A stretch of DNA of 32,417 nt from the NCBI GenBank assembly GCA_946402275.1, contig CAMIVY010000033.1:1-32417 (forward strand), read 5' to 3'. Positions 1 to 6,992 of the stretch are shown piece after piece. Under the pieces are notes generated by a model that saw nothing but the letters and a program-made list of their open reading frames with translations, did no database searches and was not told where the DNA came from. The position numbers and the translations under genes are program-made. Source of the DNA: an uncultured Prevotella sp. (GTDB taxonomy: Bacteria > Bacteroidota > Bacteroidia > Bacteroidales > Bacteroidaceae). Position 1 is the first letter of the stretch. Each line of letters starts with the position of its first letter.

Positions 1-2
1 AC

Positions 3-341
3 AGTACAGCACCCGCAGTCAATGTCAAGGAGAGTGAGAAGGCCTACACGATGGAACTTGCAGCTCCAGGCATCAAGAAAGAATATTGCCGCGTAGGCAT
101 CAATGACGAGGGCAACCTCACCATCGCCATTGAGAACAAACAGGAACACAAGCATGAGGACAAGCACCATCACTATCTGCGCCGTGAGTTCAGCTACTCT
201 AACTACGAGCAGAACTACGTGCTGCCAGACGATGTGGTGAAAGACCAGATTTCTGCTAAGGTCGAGGACGGCATCCTGACCATCACCATGCCGAAGACTG
301 AACCGAAGGAGAAAGTCACCAAGGCCATTGAGGTCTCGTAA
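3..341 (+). CDS. Small heat-shock protein Hsp20 (5' end cut by window edge)
   Basis: The open frame runs into the left edge, so the N-terminus is missing. What remains is most of an alpha-crystallin domain: a beta-strand-rich core with MELAAPGIKKEY near the start (the usual family form is ...ADLPGVKKED) and the late strand VEDGILTITMPK, which matches the conserved GxLxxxxP signature. Hsp20 proteins are ATP-independent cytoplasmic holdases that bind unfolding proteins during stress. An internal ATG at 51 exists, but the frame stays open upstream with sensible coding (APAVNVKESEKAYT), so it is not the start. A His/Lys-rich stretch (HKHEDKHHHY) sits in the central loop. It converges on the next gene, with a weak hairpin between. 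The family call is firm; only the start is unknown. Confidence 0.93.
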   Translation, partial: STAPAVNVKESEKAYTMELAAPGIKKEYCRVGINDEGNLTIAIENKQEHKHEDKHHHYLRREFSYSNYEQNYVLPDDVVKDQISAKVEDGILTITMPKTEPKEKVTKAIEVS

Positions 342-366
342 GCAGATGCCACTAGACACAAGATCA

Positions 367-398
367 AAGCCCCGACCTGCATTTGCAAGCCGGGACTT
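367..398. terminator. Possible shared terminator hairpin between convergent genes
   Basis: An imperfect inverted repeat (AAGCCCCG at 367-374 against CGGGACTT at 391-398, one mismatch) lies between the stop codons of two convergent genes. There is no clear T tract on either side, so this is a weak candidate. Confidence 0.3.
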
Positions 399-425
399 CT
401 TGGATATATATGGTATGGCAAACAG

Positions 426-809
426 TTATGCCACTGAGTGCATGATATGACGGGCTGATGTTACTTTTGCATCGTAAATGACTGTCAGTTCACGAGTACG
501 TGGATTCCACTTCGTGTTCATTACACCCTTCATGTGTTCAGCCTTTGCTACAACCTTCCTGTGAGAGTCATGGCGGCTTACTGTGAAGGTGCAGGTTTTC
601 ACATCAGGACGATAGGCATGTCTGTGGGCATCAAAGTGAGAAGCCCTCTTGTCAACCTTATCAAAGTGCGTTGTTTTCTTATTGTTCGTCACTACAATAA
701 CTGTGGCCTTCTTGTTGTTGCCATACTTCTTATTACCTGCCATTGCTGGCATTGCAAATGTGATAGCCATCATCATGGCGGCTGCAATCACCTTATTAAT
801 CATCTTCAT
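426..809 (-). CDS. Secreted His/Lys-rich protein with HMA-like fold
   Basis: A 127-residue protein with a clear signal peptide (MKMINKVIAAAMMM...AMPAMAG, cleavage near residue 25). The C-terminal half, from TCTFTVSRHDSHRKVVAKAE to the end, has the strand-helix-strand-strand-helix-strand pattern of heavy-metal-associated domains, with the typical late strand RELTVIYDA. The CxxC metal site of that family is replaced by a His/Arg/Lys-rich HDSHRK loop, and the linker is rich in His and Lys. The ATG at 809 is chosen because AGGAG lies about 8 bases upstream; an in-frame TTG at 815 is less likely. A good promoter lies at 862-893. The fold assignment is inferred from pattern only, and metal binding through histidines is a guess. 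Confidence 0.65.
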   Translation of the reverse strand: MKMINKVIAAAMMMAITFAMPAMAGNKKYGNNKKATVIVVTNNKKTTHFDKVDKRASHFDAHRHAYRPDVKTCTFTVSRHDSHRKVVAKAEHMKGVMNTKWNPRTRELTVIYDAKVTSARHIMHSVA

Positions 810-861
810 ATTCAAATCTCCTGTTCTTTAAATGTTAGACATTTGTTTCTTAATCACAGTG

Positions 862-893
862 CAAAGATAGGGCGATTCCGTGGGGTTTCAAAA
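862..893 (-). promoter_or_regulatory. Bacteroidota promoter for the HMA-like gene
   Basis: On the minus strand a TATCTTTG -7 box (862-869) follows a TTTTG -33 box (889-893) with a 19-base gap, the classical Bacteroidota spacing. The transcript would start about 50 bases before the ATG at 809. Apart from this promoter, the stretch 816-1127 holds nothing I can support; a TACCTTTG at 1014-1021 on the minus strand lacks a -33 box. Confidence 0.75.
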
Positions 894-1127
894 AGATTAT
901 TCCTATTTAGATGGAGCGTTTCCCTAAAGTTGAGTGGGGGAAATCCCCAATACCGGATTGCTGTGCCTGTGCCTCTGCTTCCGTAGCCGTCTGAGTCTTC
1001 CTTTTTGACGATGCAAAGGTACATCGCTGTTTCCGAATGTCCTCGGTATTCAGTACGGATTCCATGAAATCTTCCTTCCCGACTCAACTGTAATATTCCA
1101 CTATTTACTGAAAGATTATTATTCTGG

Positions 1128-1553
1128 CTATCTGTGATAGCCTCGTTTATAACTGCCAAGAACCATTGCCTTTGCTGTCTGATGGCAACGGCGGACGAAA
1201 GCTAAATCATCTTCATCATCTTTGCGATGGGGCAGATCATTATTGCTACACCCTCCTCCACCACAGGATTCAGAGATAGTTGTGGCAGCATCAACACAGC
1301 CAATGAACAGGCTGGCTGTGGTGGCTGTAACCTCTGCTACTTTCTCCGCCACCCCTTCAGCCAGATTCAAGCCCATCTTCATTAGATAGTTTATGGCAGA
1401 ATCGGCTCCTATCTGATAGACCTCAGCCTTGGTTCCAACAGCAATGTCGCGTATCGCATTAACAGCTTTCAACATCCATCCTGCATTGGTCAGCCGCTCC
1501 TTGGGCTTGTCGCCGAGTGCCTTCCTCACTATTTCTTTCTCCCTATCATTCAT
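1128..1553 (-). CDS. Hypothetical protein, last gene of a decaying cluster
   Basis: A 141-residue protein I do not recognise. It begins with a charged helix (MNDREKEIVRKALGDKPKER), continues with a helical middle (LTNAGWMLKAVNAIRDIAVG, then NLAEGVAEKVAEVTATTASL), and ends in a Cys/Gly cluster (ESCGGGGCS) plus an acidic-basic tail (HRKDDEDDLAFVRRCHQTAK). No signal peptide is seen. It lies about 15 bases after the preceding broken gene and is probably co-transcribed with it. The coherent helical pattern and its place in the cluster support it as a real gene, but nothing points to a function. Confidence 0.6.
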   Translation of the reverse strand: MNDREKEIVRKALGDKPKERLTNAGWMLKAVNAIRDIAVGTKAEVYQIGADSAINYLMKMGLNLAEGVAEKVAEVTATTASLFIGCVDAATTISESCGGGGCSNNDLPHRKDDEDDLAFVRRCHQTAKAMVLGSYKRGYHR

Positions 1554-1568
1554 GACGTATTTGTCGAG

Positions 1569-2035
1569 TCAGGGATTGATGATGGCCTTAATAGCATTCC
1601 AAAGGCCGGGCCAGACAGTTCCCAGTACGTTGGATATGTTGTCGTAGTTGTCGGCTTTTGCTTTGGCTTTCTCGTAGGAATCTATGGTAATGCCCCGTTT
1701 TGTCATCTCATCGTACTGGTGTATCTTCTTGATGGCTATGGCATTCTGGCGCATTTCCTGCTTGACGATAGCGCGACTTCTGCGTGTCAACTCGTCTTTG
1801 TGAACGGAAGCAAAACAGCGGAGGATAGTCTGCATGTCGGTCATCACGGACTTGATGTCTGCGTCACGATTCTTTTTGACTTCTTTAGGATCATCGAAGA
1901 AACCTATCTTCCTGGCTTTGATTTTGTCTATCTGACAAAGAGAGAATAACCCTCGACCTTCTTTGAGCTGAAATCCTGATAGTCGTCCTTGACGATAGGT
2001 TTCACTCACTCATGGAGAAAATCATATGCTTCCAT
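1569..2035 (-). pseudogene. Broken hypothetical gene (one stop, one frameshift)
   Basis: From an ATG at 2035 the reading begins MEAYDFLHE, meets a TGA at 2006-2008, then continues in the same frame with native-looking coding (VKPIVKDDYQDFSSKKVEGY, then SLFVR) until a TAG at 1928-1930. At that point the coding passes to another frame (QIDKIKARKIGFFDDPKEVK onward), which runs to the end at 1569. Joined up, the ancestral protein would have about 155 residues, rich in Lys/Asp helices and ending VLGTVWPGLWNAIKAIINP. A GTG at 2009 opens the downstream frame, but the residues it would add use rare Arg and Gly codons unlike the rest, so I treat that as an artefact. Sequencing error is the alternative. 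Function unknown. Confidence 0.55.
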
Positions 2036-2055
2036 ATCACTTACATCCTCTTCTA

Positions 2056-2238
2056 TTAAATGGTTACAAACTCCTGCTTACTTACTGCTTTTTTCTCGTT
2101 ACTTACTGCCAAATATGTGTTACTCCCTGCTTCTGAGGCAGTAAGTGGACGGCTTATGCGTACTGTAAACTGGCTTCCTTCCTTGCTATGATTACGGGCA
2201 TACGAGTTGCCCACTTTTACCTCTATAAAACCCATCAT
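2056..2238 (-). CDS. Small hypothetical protein, 60 residues
   Basis: A short protein (MMGFIEVKVGNSYARNHSKE at the start, KKAVSKQEFVTI at the end) that looks like a small beta-rich domain. It starts 2 bases after the stop of the preceding broken frame. A purine-rich AAGGAGAAG just upstream can serve as a ribosome-binding site, and tandem ATG codons give two possible starts (2238 or 2235). The tight spacing and balanced composition support a real gene in the leftward cluster. I do not recognise the family. Confidence 0.55.
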   Translation of the reverse strand: MMGFIEVKVGNSYARNHSKEGSQFTVRISRPLTASEAGSNTYLAVSNEKKAVSKQEFVTI

Positions 2239-2240
2239 AA

Positions 2241-2582
2241 CTACTTCTCCTTCAATTCGTTTTCAATATCCTCGATAGAGGGGAGAGAACTCTTGAAATT
2301 CTCTGGGAATACCTTTTACAGCACATATTCTGATATACCCAAGGCTGGTTATAGCCTTCTCCCTTTAGAACGTGGCTGGCAAACTCATCAAGGCACTCTT
2401 TGCATACGTGGATGAAGGCAAGTTGCCCGATTTCAATGGGCCTACATGTGGTTGGCCATCTCCAAGTTACATTTCATATAGTTTGCAGCATCGACAGAGT
2501 TCATCGGCGATTGCTTCAATTCGGCTGTTTTCCGCATCTTGCGCTCTGTCACTTCCTTGTGAAACTGATTGAAGAATGTCAT
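2241..2582 (-). pseudogene. Broken hypothetical gene with Cys pairs (two frameshifts)
   Basis: Three pieces in different frames read as one protein. The first is MTFFNQFHKEVTERKMRKTA through NYMKCNLEMANHM (ATG at 2582, stop 2442-2444). The second is CRPIEIGQLAFIHVCKECLD then EFASHVLKGEGYNQPWVYQN. The third is KVFPENFKSSLPSIEDIENE ending LKEK, with its stop at 2241-2243. Cysteines before PIEIG plus the CKEC pair suggest a small zinc-ribbon-like segment. Both breaks are single shifts; the second is at a run of A bases, so sequencing error is possible. An alternative ATG at 2589 opens a 40-residue frame (MDYDILQSVSQG) that stops early. Function unknown. Confidence 0.5.
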
Positions 2583-2621
2583 AGTCCATAACAATTAAAT
2601 GATTCTGCGAGGTGGAATGAT

Positions 2622-2670
2622 ATTACTCCGAATAGAAATATAAATACTCCAAAAGTAATTTTTGTTACTC
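2622..2670. repeat. Dispersed intergenic repeat, copy A
   Basis: A 49-base AT-rich segment starting ATTACTCCGAATAGAAAT and ending GTAATTTTTGTTACTC matches 18178-18226 at 45 of 49 positions. Within the copy the theme TACTCCRAAAGTAA recurs as a degenerate direct repeat, and ATTAC/GTAAT ends can pair. No ORF crosses it. The AT-rich remainder up to 2847 holds only a short hairpin (ATAAGT 2711-2716 with ACTTAT 2722-2727). Confidence 0.7.
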
Positions 2671-2847
2671 CGAAAGTAATACCTAAGATGTTATAGTTGA
2701 TACGCTCGGGATAAGTATATGACTTATGCTCTATAAGTATATTGTTTGCGATGGAAAAGTATATAAGTTATGCTTAATTTCCACCTAGTCTGTTGTGTAT
2801 GGAGTGGAGTGCTTTGAAATGATTATAAATTTTAAATTTTTAAATTT

Positions 2848-2921
2848 TGCTGCCACCCTGCCACCAATCTCCTGAAACGCCTGTATTTAGGCACATTTTT
2901 GGTGGCAGCAGGGTGGCAGCA
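2848..2921. repeat. Nested inverted repeat built from tandem TGCCACC units
   Basis: The left arm 2848-2866 (TGCTGCCACCCTGCCACCA) is the reverse complement of 2900-2921 apart from a 3-base insertion in the right arm. Each arm is itself two copies of TGCCACC. Inside lies a second small stem, GCCT 2879-2882 with AGGC 2889-2892. No T tract follows, so it does not look like a terminator. Its role is unknown. Confidence 0.7.
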
Positions 2922-2940
2922 TATTCCGATAATCGAGAAA

Positions 2941-2976
2941 AATCAGCAACTTACGAAGAATCGGAGGTTGCTGATT
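2941..2976. terminator. Two-way intrinsic terminator after the flavodiiron gene
   Basis: A perfect 10-base inverted repeat (AATCAGCAAC 2941-2950, GTTGCTGATT 2967-2976) has a T-rich run beyond each end: ATCTTTTTC on the plus strand and TTTTTCTCG on the minus strand. It is well placed to end the leftward flavodiiron transcript. Confidence 0.7.
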
Positions 2977-3033
2977 ATCTTTTTCAAACACCGTGCGAAC
3001 ACGGAAACTTTTTACAGAAATTCTGTGAGCACT

Positions 3034-4218
3034 CTATTTAAGTTCCTTCAGGCGCTCAGCCATTGCACGCCCCAGGGCTTCGCACTGGGCTTTGGTTTCA
3101 GCGGTGAGGCTCTGCTTGATTTCCACGGGCTCGCCTACCTGTTCAAAATGCAGCCTCTCTTCGTTCCATCTGGCTATCTCACTGACGGCTTTGGAAGCCC
3201 ATCCGTAGGAGCCAAACCATCCCATGAGGTGATTCTTGATGTCCTTGCCAGCCAATTCAGAGAGCAATACGTCCATTTCGTGATAGAGTGCGGTGTTATA
3301 GGTGGGTGCTCCGACTATGAGTCCCTTATAGCGGAAAACGTCGCGAATGATGTAAGAGTGATGGGTCTTGGAGACATTATAGACGACGATGTTCTTCACA
3401 CCAGCCTCAGAGGCGGCACGTGCAATGACCTCTGCCGCACGCTCTGTATTGCCGTACATAGTACCGTAGCAGATAACGAGTCCGGGCTCAGTCTCGTACT
3501 TGCTCAGACGGTCGTAGATGGCTATCACCTTATTGATGTGCTCGTGCCAAACGGGACCGTGGGTGGCACAGATATAGTCGAGCTTCACATCGGCCAGCTT
3601 TTTCAGGGCATTCTGCACGGGAGTCCCATATTTACCCACAATGTTGGAGTAGTAACGTTCCATCTCCAACCAAAAGGAGTCGCAATTAATCTGTGCGTCT
3701 ATCACACCACCATTCAGGGCGCCAAAGCAACCGAAGGCATCACCAGAGAAGAGGGTTGTGCCACAGAGGGTCACCATCGTTTCAGGCCAGTGAACCATCG
3801 GGGTGAGTACGAAGTTCAGCGTCTGTTTTCCCAGTTCGACGGTATCGCCATTCTTGACCTCCAGCGTACCCTCGGCAATGCCGTAGAATCCCTCCATCAT
3901 CTGGAAAGTCTTCTTGTTGCCGATAATCTGAATCTCAGGATAGTATTTCTTGATGAGTGCGATGGAACCGCTGTGGTCGGGCTCCATGTGGTTGATAACG
4001 AGGTAGTCAACCTTGCGGTTGCCAATGACCTCCTGGATATGTTCAATGTACTGGGTGAAGAAATCGACCTCTACGGTATCTATCAGACACACCTTCTCGT
4101 CATCGATGAGGTAGGAGTTGTAGGAAACACCATAGGGCAACGGCCACAAACCTTCGAATAACGACTTATTACGGTCGTTAACACCAACATAGTAAATGTT
4201 TTCGGTAATCTTTTGCAT
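3034..4218 (-). CDS. fprA: Flavodiiron protein (A-type flavoprotein, FprA family)
   Basis: A 394-residue cytoplasmic enzyme of the usual two-domain length for simple flavodiiron proteins. The N-terminal metallo-beta-lactamase-like domain carries the diiron motif HxExDH as NHMEPDHSGS (His77, Glu79, Asp81, His82), followed by the further ligand regions MVHWPETM, LFSGDAFGCFG and ATHGPVWH. The C-terminal flavodoxin domain binds FMN through YGTMYGNTERAAE. Family members reduce oxygen to water, and sometimes nitric oxide to nitrous oxide, protecting anaerobes; which substrate applies here cannot be read from sequence. It lies 26 bases after the PfkB kinase stop and may share its transcript. A strong terminator follows. 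Confidence 0.95.
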   Translation of the reverse strand: MQKITENIYYVGVNDRNKSLFEGLWPLPYGVSYNSYLIDDEKVCLIDTVEVDFFTQYIEHIQEVIGNRKVDYLVINHMEPDHSGSIALIKKYYPEIQIIGNKKTFQMMEGFYGIAEGTLEVKNGDTVELGKQTLNFVLTPMVHWPETMVTLCGTTLFSGDAFGCFGALNGGVIDAQINCDSFWLEMERYYSNIVGKYGTPVQNALKKLADVKLDYICATHGPVWHEHINKVIAIYDRLSKYETEPGLVICYGTMYGNTERAAEVIARAASEAGVKNIVVYNVSKTHHSYIIRDVFRYKGLIVGAPTYNTALYHEMDVLLSELAGKDIKNHLMGWFGSYGWASKAVSEIARWNEERLHFEQVGEPVEIKQSLTAETKAQCEALGRAMAERLKELK

Positions 4219-4244
4219 ATTGTTCTAAGTTTTTTGGATAATTA

Positions 4245-5186
4245 CTATTTCTCTAAGTCTTTCTTTCGTGCGGCACCAAACTCAGGCGATACATAGTTAT
4301 AAATACTAGTACACACCTCAGCGGAGAACTGCTGTCCGCTATGTATAAGTGCATCCCACTGTGTTTCCGAGAGTCCTTGCTCTATGTGTCCGCGTGTGAT
4401 GCCATTGGCAATCAGACCATAGAGGAATCCGGCATTGAAATTATCGCCGGCACCCACCGTGCTTACCGTCTGAATAGGCGTTATGGGATATTGCTTACTA
4501 AACCCATTGTCGCCACGCAACTCAATAGGATCGCCTGCCTGCGTATAGATAAACTTCTTGGTATAGAAGGATATCTGCGTGCGATAAACCACATCAGGAT
4601 TATCCTTCTTGAAGAGTATCTGAAAGTCTTCTTTCGACCCTCTTACGATATCGGCCATCTCAAAGTTCTCCAGCAGGTTGGACGTCAGCTTGATAACCTC
4701 ATGCTGATGAGAGGCGCGGAAGTTAACATCATAATAGAGAATGGCTCCACGCTGGTGGGCATACTCGAGAAACCCTTTTACCTGAGGACGGATGACAGGG
4801 TTCAAGGCATAATAGGAGCCGAACAGGACCAAATCGTCAGGTTTCACGTCAGGATAAGTAAAGTCGAGACGGTCCTTAGGGTGGTCTTTATAGAAAATAT
4901 AATCGGCATCGTTCTTGTCGTTGAGGAATGCCAGCGACACCGGCGACTTGGAGTCAGGATAGACATTCACACTATCGGCATTGCAGCCATTGTCACGAAG
5001 GAACTGGATGATGTTCCGTCCCACACGGTCGTTGCCCGTTTCGCTGATGAAGCTGGTTTGTATGCCCGAACGGGCCAGTGATATAATAGCATTGAAGGTG
5101 CTGCCTCCAGGGAGTGCATGTAAGGGCTGGTTATCGCGGAAAATAATGTCCAGCACCGTTTCACCTATTCCTATAACTTTTCGCAT
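4245..5186 (-). CDS. PfkB-family carbohydrate kinase (fructokinase-like)
   Basis: A 313-residue ribokinase-fold sugar kinase. The N-terminal signature GGSTFNAIISLARSG (near residues 27-41) forms the substrate side, and the C-terminal VGAGDNFNAGFLYG (from about 244) carries the catalytic base Asp248 and the anion hole. These enzymes phosphorylate sugars or nucleosides with ATP in the cytoplasm. The fructokinase-type reading rests on overall resemblance and is not certain; ribose, 2-keto-3-deoxygluconate or a nucleoside are alternatives. It is the first gene of a leftward pair with the flavodiiron protein and has its own -7 box at 5206-5213. Confidence 0.88.
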   Translation of the reverse strand: MRKVIGIGETVLDIIFRDNQPLHALPGGSTFNAIISLARSGIQTSFISETGNDRVGRNIIQFLRDNGCNADSVNVYPDSKSPVSLAFLNDKNDADYIFYKDHPKDRLDFTYPDVKPDDLVLFGSYYALNPVIRPQVKGFLEYAHQRGAILYYDVNFRASHQHEVIKLTSNLLENFEMADIVRGSKEDFQILFKKDNPDVVYRTQISFYTKKFIYTQAGDPIELRGDNGFSKQYPITPIQTVSTVGAGDNFNAGFLYGLIANGITRGHIEQGLSETQWDALIHSGQQFSAEVCTSIYNYVSPEFGAARKKDLEK

Positions 5187-5205
5187 AATCTACATAATTT
5201 TCCTG

Positions 5206-5213
5206 CAAAGTTA
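5206..5213 (-). promoter_or_regulatory. -7 box of the PfkB kinase promoter
   Basis: TAACTTTG on the minus strand, 19 bases before the kinase ATG. No clear -33 TTTG is present. Only 22 bases separate it from the divergent -7 box of the M16 gene. Confidence 0.55.
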
Positions 5214-5235
5214 CAACTATTTTTTAAAAATGCAC

Positions 5236-5243
5236 TAACTTTG
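5236..5243 (+). promoter_or_regulatory. -7 box of the M16 protease promoter, very short leader
   Basis: TAACTTTG ends only 9 bases before the ATG at 5253. With transcription starting about 7 bases after the box, the mRNA would have almost no leader. Confidence 0.55.
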
Positions 5244-5252
5244 CATGCAATT

Positions 5253-6470
5253 ATGACGAAATATAACACAACGACACTCTGCAACGGACTGCGCGTCATC
5301 CATCTTCCCTCCACATCACCTGTGGTCTATTGTGGCATCGGCATCAACGCTGGAGCCCGTCAGGAGACAGCAGGAGAAGAGGGTGTTGCCCATTTCTGCG
5401 AGCACGTCACCTTCAAAGGCACCAAGCAACGTTCTGCCATCCAAATACTGAACTGTCTGGAAAGTGTGGGCGGCGACCTGAATGCGTTTACGAATAAGGA
5501 AGACACCATTTTCTATGCCGCCATTCTGAAAGAGCACCTAAATAAAGCCATCGACCTGTTGACGGATATTGTTTTCAACAGCGAATATCCCGAGCAGGAG
5601 GTTGCCCACGAGGTGGATGTGATTTGCGATGAGATAGAGAGCTATAACGACTCCCCCGCTGAACTGATATACGATGAATTCGAGAACATGCTCTTCAACG
5701 GACACCCCCTGGGACATAATATATTAGGTACACGCGAACGCGTACAAGGGTTTACCTCGGCACATGCCCGTCGTTTCACCAACAAATTCTACCGTCCTGA
5801 CAATAGCATCTTCTTTGCATACGGCGACATAGACTTCGACAGAATGGTGAAAATGCTGGAGACGAAAACGGGAATGCAAGAGGCTAGGCAAGAAGTTGCT
5901 ATCCTGGAAAAACCTCAGACTGCTTCCCCCACTCCACTCACCACCGAGCCTCACCATCAGGCCCATGTAATGTTGGGAAGCCGAACATTCAGCTTTAACG
6001 ACCCACGACGCATGCCCCTCTATCTCCTGAACAACATGCTGGGAGGTCCCGGCATGAATGCCCGTCTGAACTTATCGCTACGTGAGAAGTACGGATTGGT
6101 TTATACTGTTGAGAGTTCGATGGCCAGCTATAGCGATACGGGTTGCTGGTCGGTTTATTTCGGTTGCGACCATCATGACGTGAAACGGTGTGTCAGGTTA
6201 GTGCGCCACGAATTAGACCGTATGATGCAGCATCCACTTTCTGAGCGACAGTTGAGTGCCGCCAAACGCCAGCTGAAGGGGCAGCTCACCATAGCCTGTG
6301 ACAATCGTGAACAGTATGCTCTCGATTTTGCCAAGAACTTCCTGCATAACGGGAAAGAGCGTGACATTGACACCGTCCTGGCTCAAATCGATGCCATCAC
6401 TGCCGCCCAAATACAAGATGTGGCCCAGAGCGTGTTTGCCCCAGACCACATACAGACGTTAATTCTTTAA
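5253..6470 (+). CDS. M16-family zinc metallopeptidase (insulinase/MPP-like)
   Basis: A 405-residue single-unit M16 peptidase. The inverted zinc motif HxxEH is HFCEH (His47, Glu50, His51), and the third ligand is Glu127 in VICDEIES, at the family's usual distance of about 76 residues. The C-terminal half carries the second inactive-type domain with the conserved RYGLVY-like REKYGLVYTVE. One-unit M16 enzymes of this length act as homodimers resembling mitochondrial processing peptidase. No signal peptide is seen, so a cytoplasmic location is inferred. The ATG at 5253 is preferred over an in-frame TTG at 5241, which lies inside the promoter. It converges on the sigma-factor gene with only 12 bases between stops. 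Confidence 0.93.
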   Translation: MTKYNTTTLCNGLRVIHLPSTSPVVYCGIGINAGARQETAGEEGVAHFCEHVTFKGTKQRSAIQILNCLESVGGDLNAFTNKEDTIFYAAILKEHLNKAIDLLTDIVFNSEYPEQEVAHEVDVICDEIESYNDSPAELIYDEFENMLFNGHPLGHNILGTRERVQGFTSAHARRFTNKFYRPDNSIFFAYGDIDFDRMVKMLETKTGMQEARQEVAILEKPQTASPTPLTTEPHHQAHVMLGSRTFSFNDPRRMPLYLLNNMLGGPGMNARLNLSLREKYGLVYTVESSMASYSDTGCWSVYFGCDHHDVKRCVRLVRHELDRMMQHPLSERQLSAAKRQLKGQLTIACDNREQYALDFAKNFLHNGKERDIDTVLAQIDAITAAQIQDVAQSVFAPDHIQTLIL

Positions 6471-6482
6471 GCAGGCCTTCCC

Positions 6483-6992
6483 TCAGACACAATTCCGAAG
6501 CTGTTGGCGTACCACCTTACGAGCCTGTCCCAAACGATTCTCTACCTGCTTGTAGGGAAGAGAGAGCTGTTGGGCTATCTCGCTGACCTTCATACCATCA
6601 TAGACGTGAAGGCGATAGATGTCGCAACATGCGTGGGGAAGACGGGCCAGCGAACGCTCCATACGCTCCATCAACTGACGGGCAGAGATAACGGACTCTA
6701 CGTTATTCTCAGACCGCTGAATGCCTATTGCTGACTGCTGGATATAATGCTCGTACTCCTCGTAAACACGACGACGGCGATAGTAGTCGGCTATGGCATG
6801 ACGCGCTAGCGTGTAAACCAACGAAGGAAGGGTTTGCTCAGTAATGAGACGACGTCCGTCAAGCAGATGCAGGAAAATGTCTTGTACCATATCCTGTGCC
6901 TGCCCGACATTCGTCGTTCGCACCGCAATGAAACTGACTATCTCGTCACGATGCTGCTTGTAATAGTTGGATAAAAGTTGTTGATTATTCAT
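6483..6992 (-). CDS. ECF-type RNA polymerase sigma factor
   Basis: A 169-residue sigma-70 family protein with only regions 2 and 4. Region 2 includes AQDMVQDIFLHLLDGR and the DNA-melting segment LARHAIADYYRRRR; region 4 includes LPHACCDIYRLHVYDGMKVS and the helix-turn-helix EIAQQLSLPYKQVENRLGQA. The ATG at 6992 is chosen because it overlaps the stop of the GH43 gene (ATGAATAA arrangement), implying translational coupling; an upstream ATG at 7022 would lie deep in GH43. No anti-sigma gene follows. Being the last gene of the xylan operon suggests its dose rises with xylan use, but its regulon cannot be told from here. Confidence 0.92.
   Translation of the reverse strand: MNNQQLLSNYYKQHRDEIVSFIAVRTTNVGQAQDMVQDIFLHLLDGRRLITEQTLPSLVYTLARHAIADYYRRRRVYEEYEHYIQQSAIGIQRSENNVESVISARQLMERMERSLARLPHACCDIYRLHVYDGMKVSEIAQQLSLPYKQVENRLGQARKVVRQQLRNCV

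Noticed and set aside
854..1159. Minus-strand frame of 101 codons
   Set aside because: Begins at a TTG inside the preceding gene, runs through the promoter of the HMA-like gene and has random-looking sequence.
2899..4161. Plus-strand frame of 420 codons opposite the flavodiiron gene
   Set aside because: It is the mirror of a gene with intact diiron and FMN motifs and shows no domain of its own.
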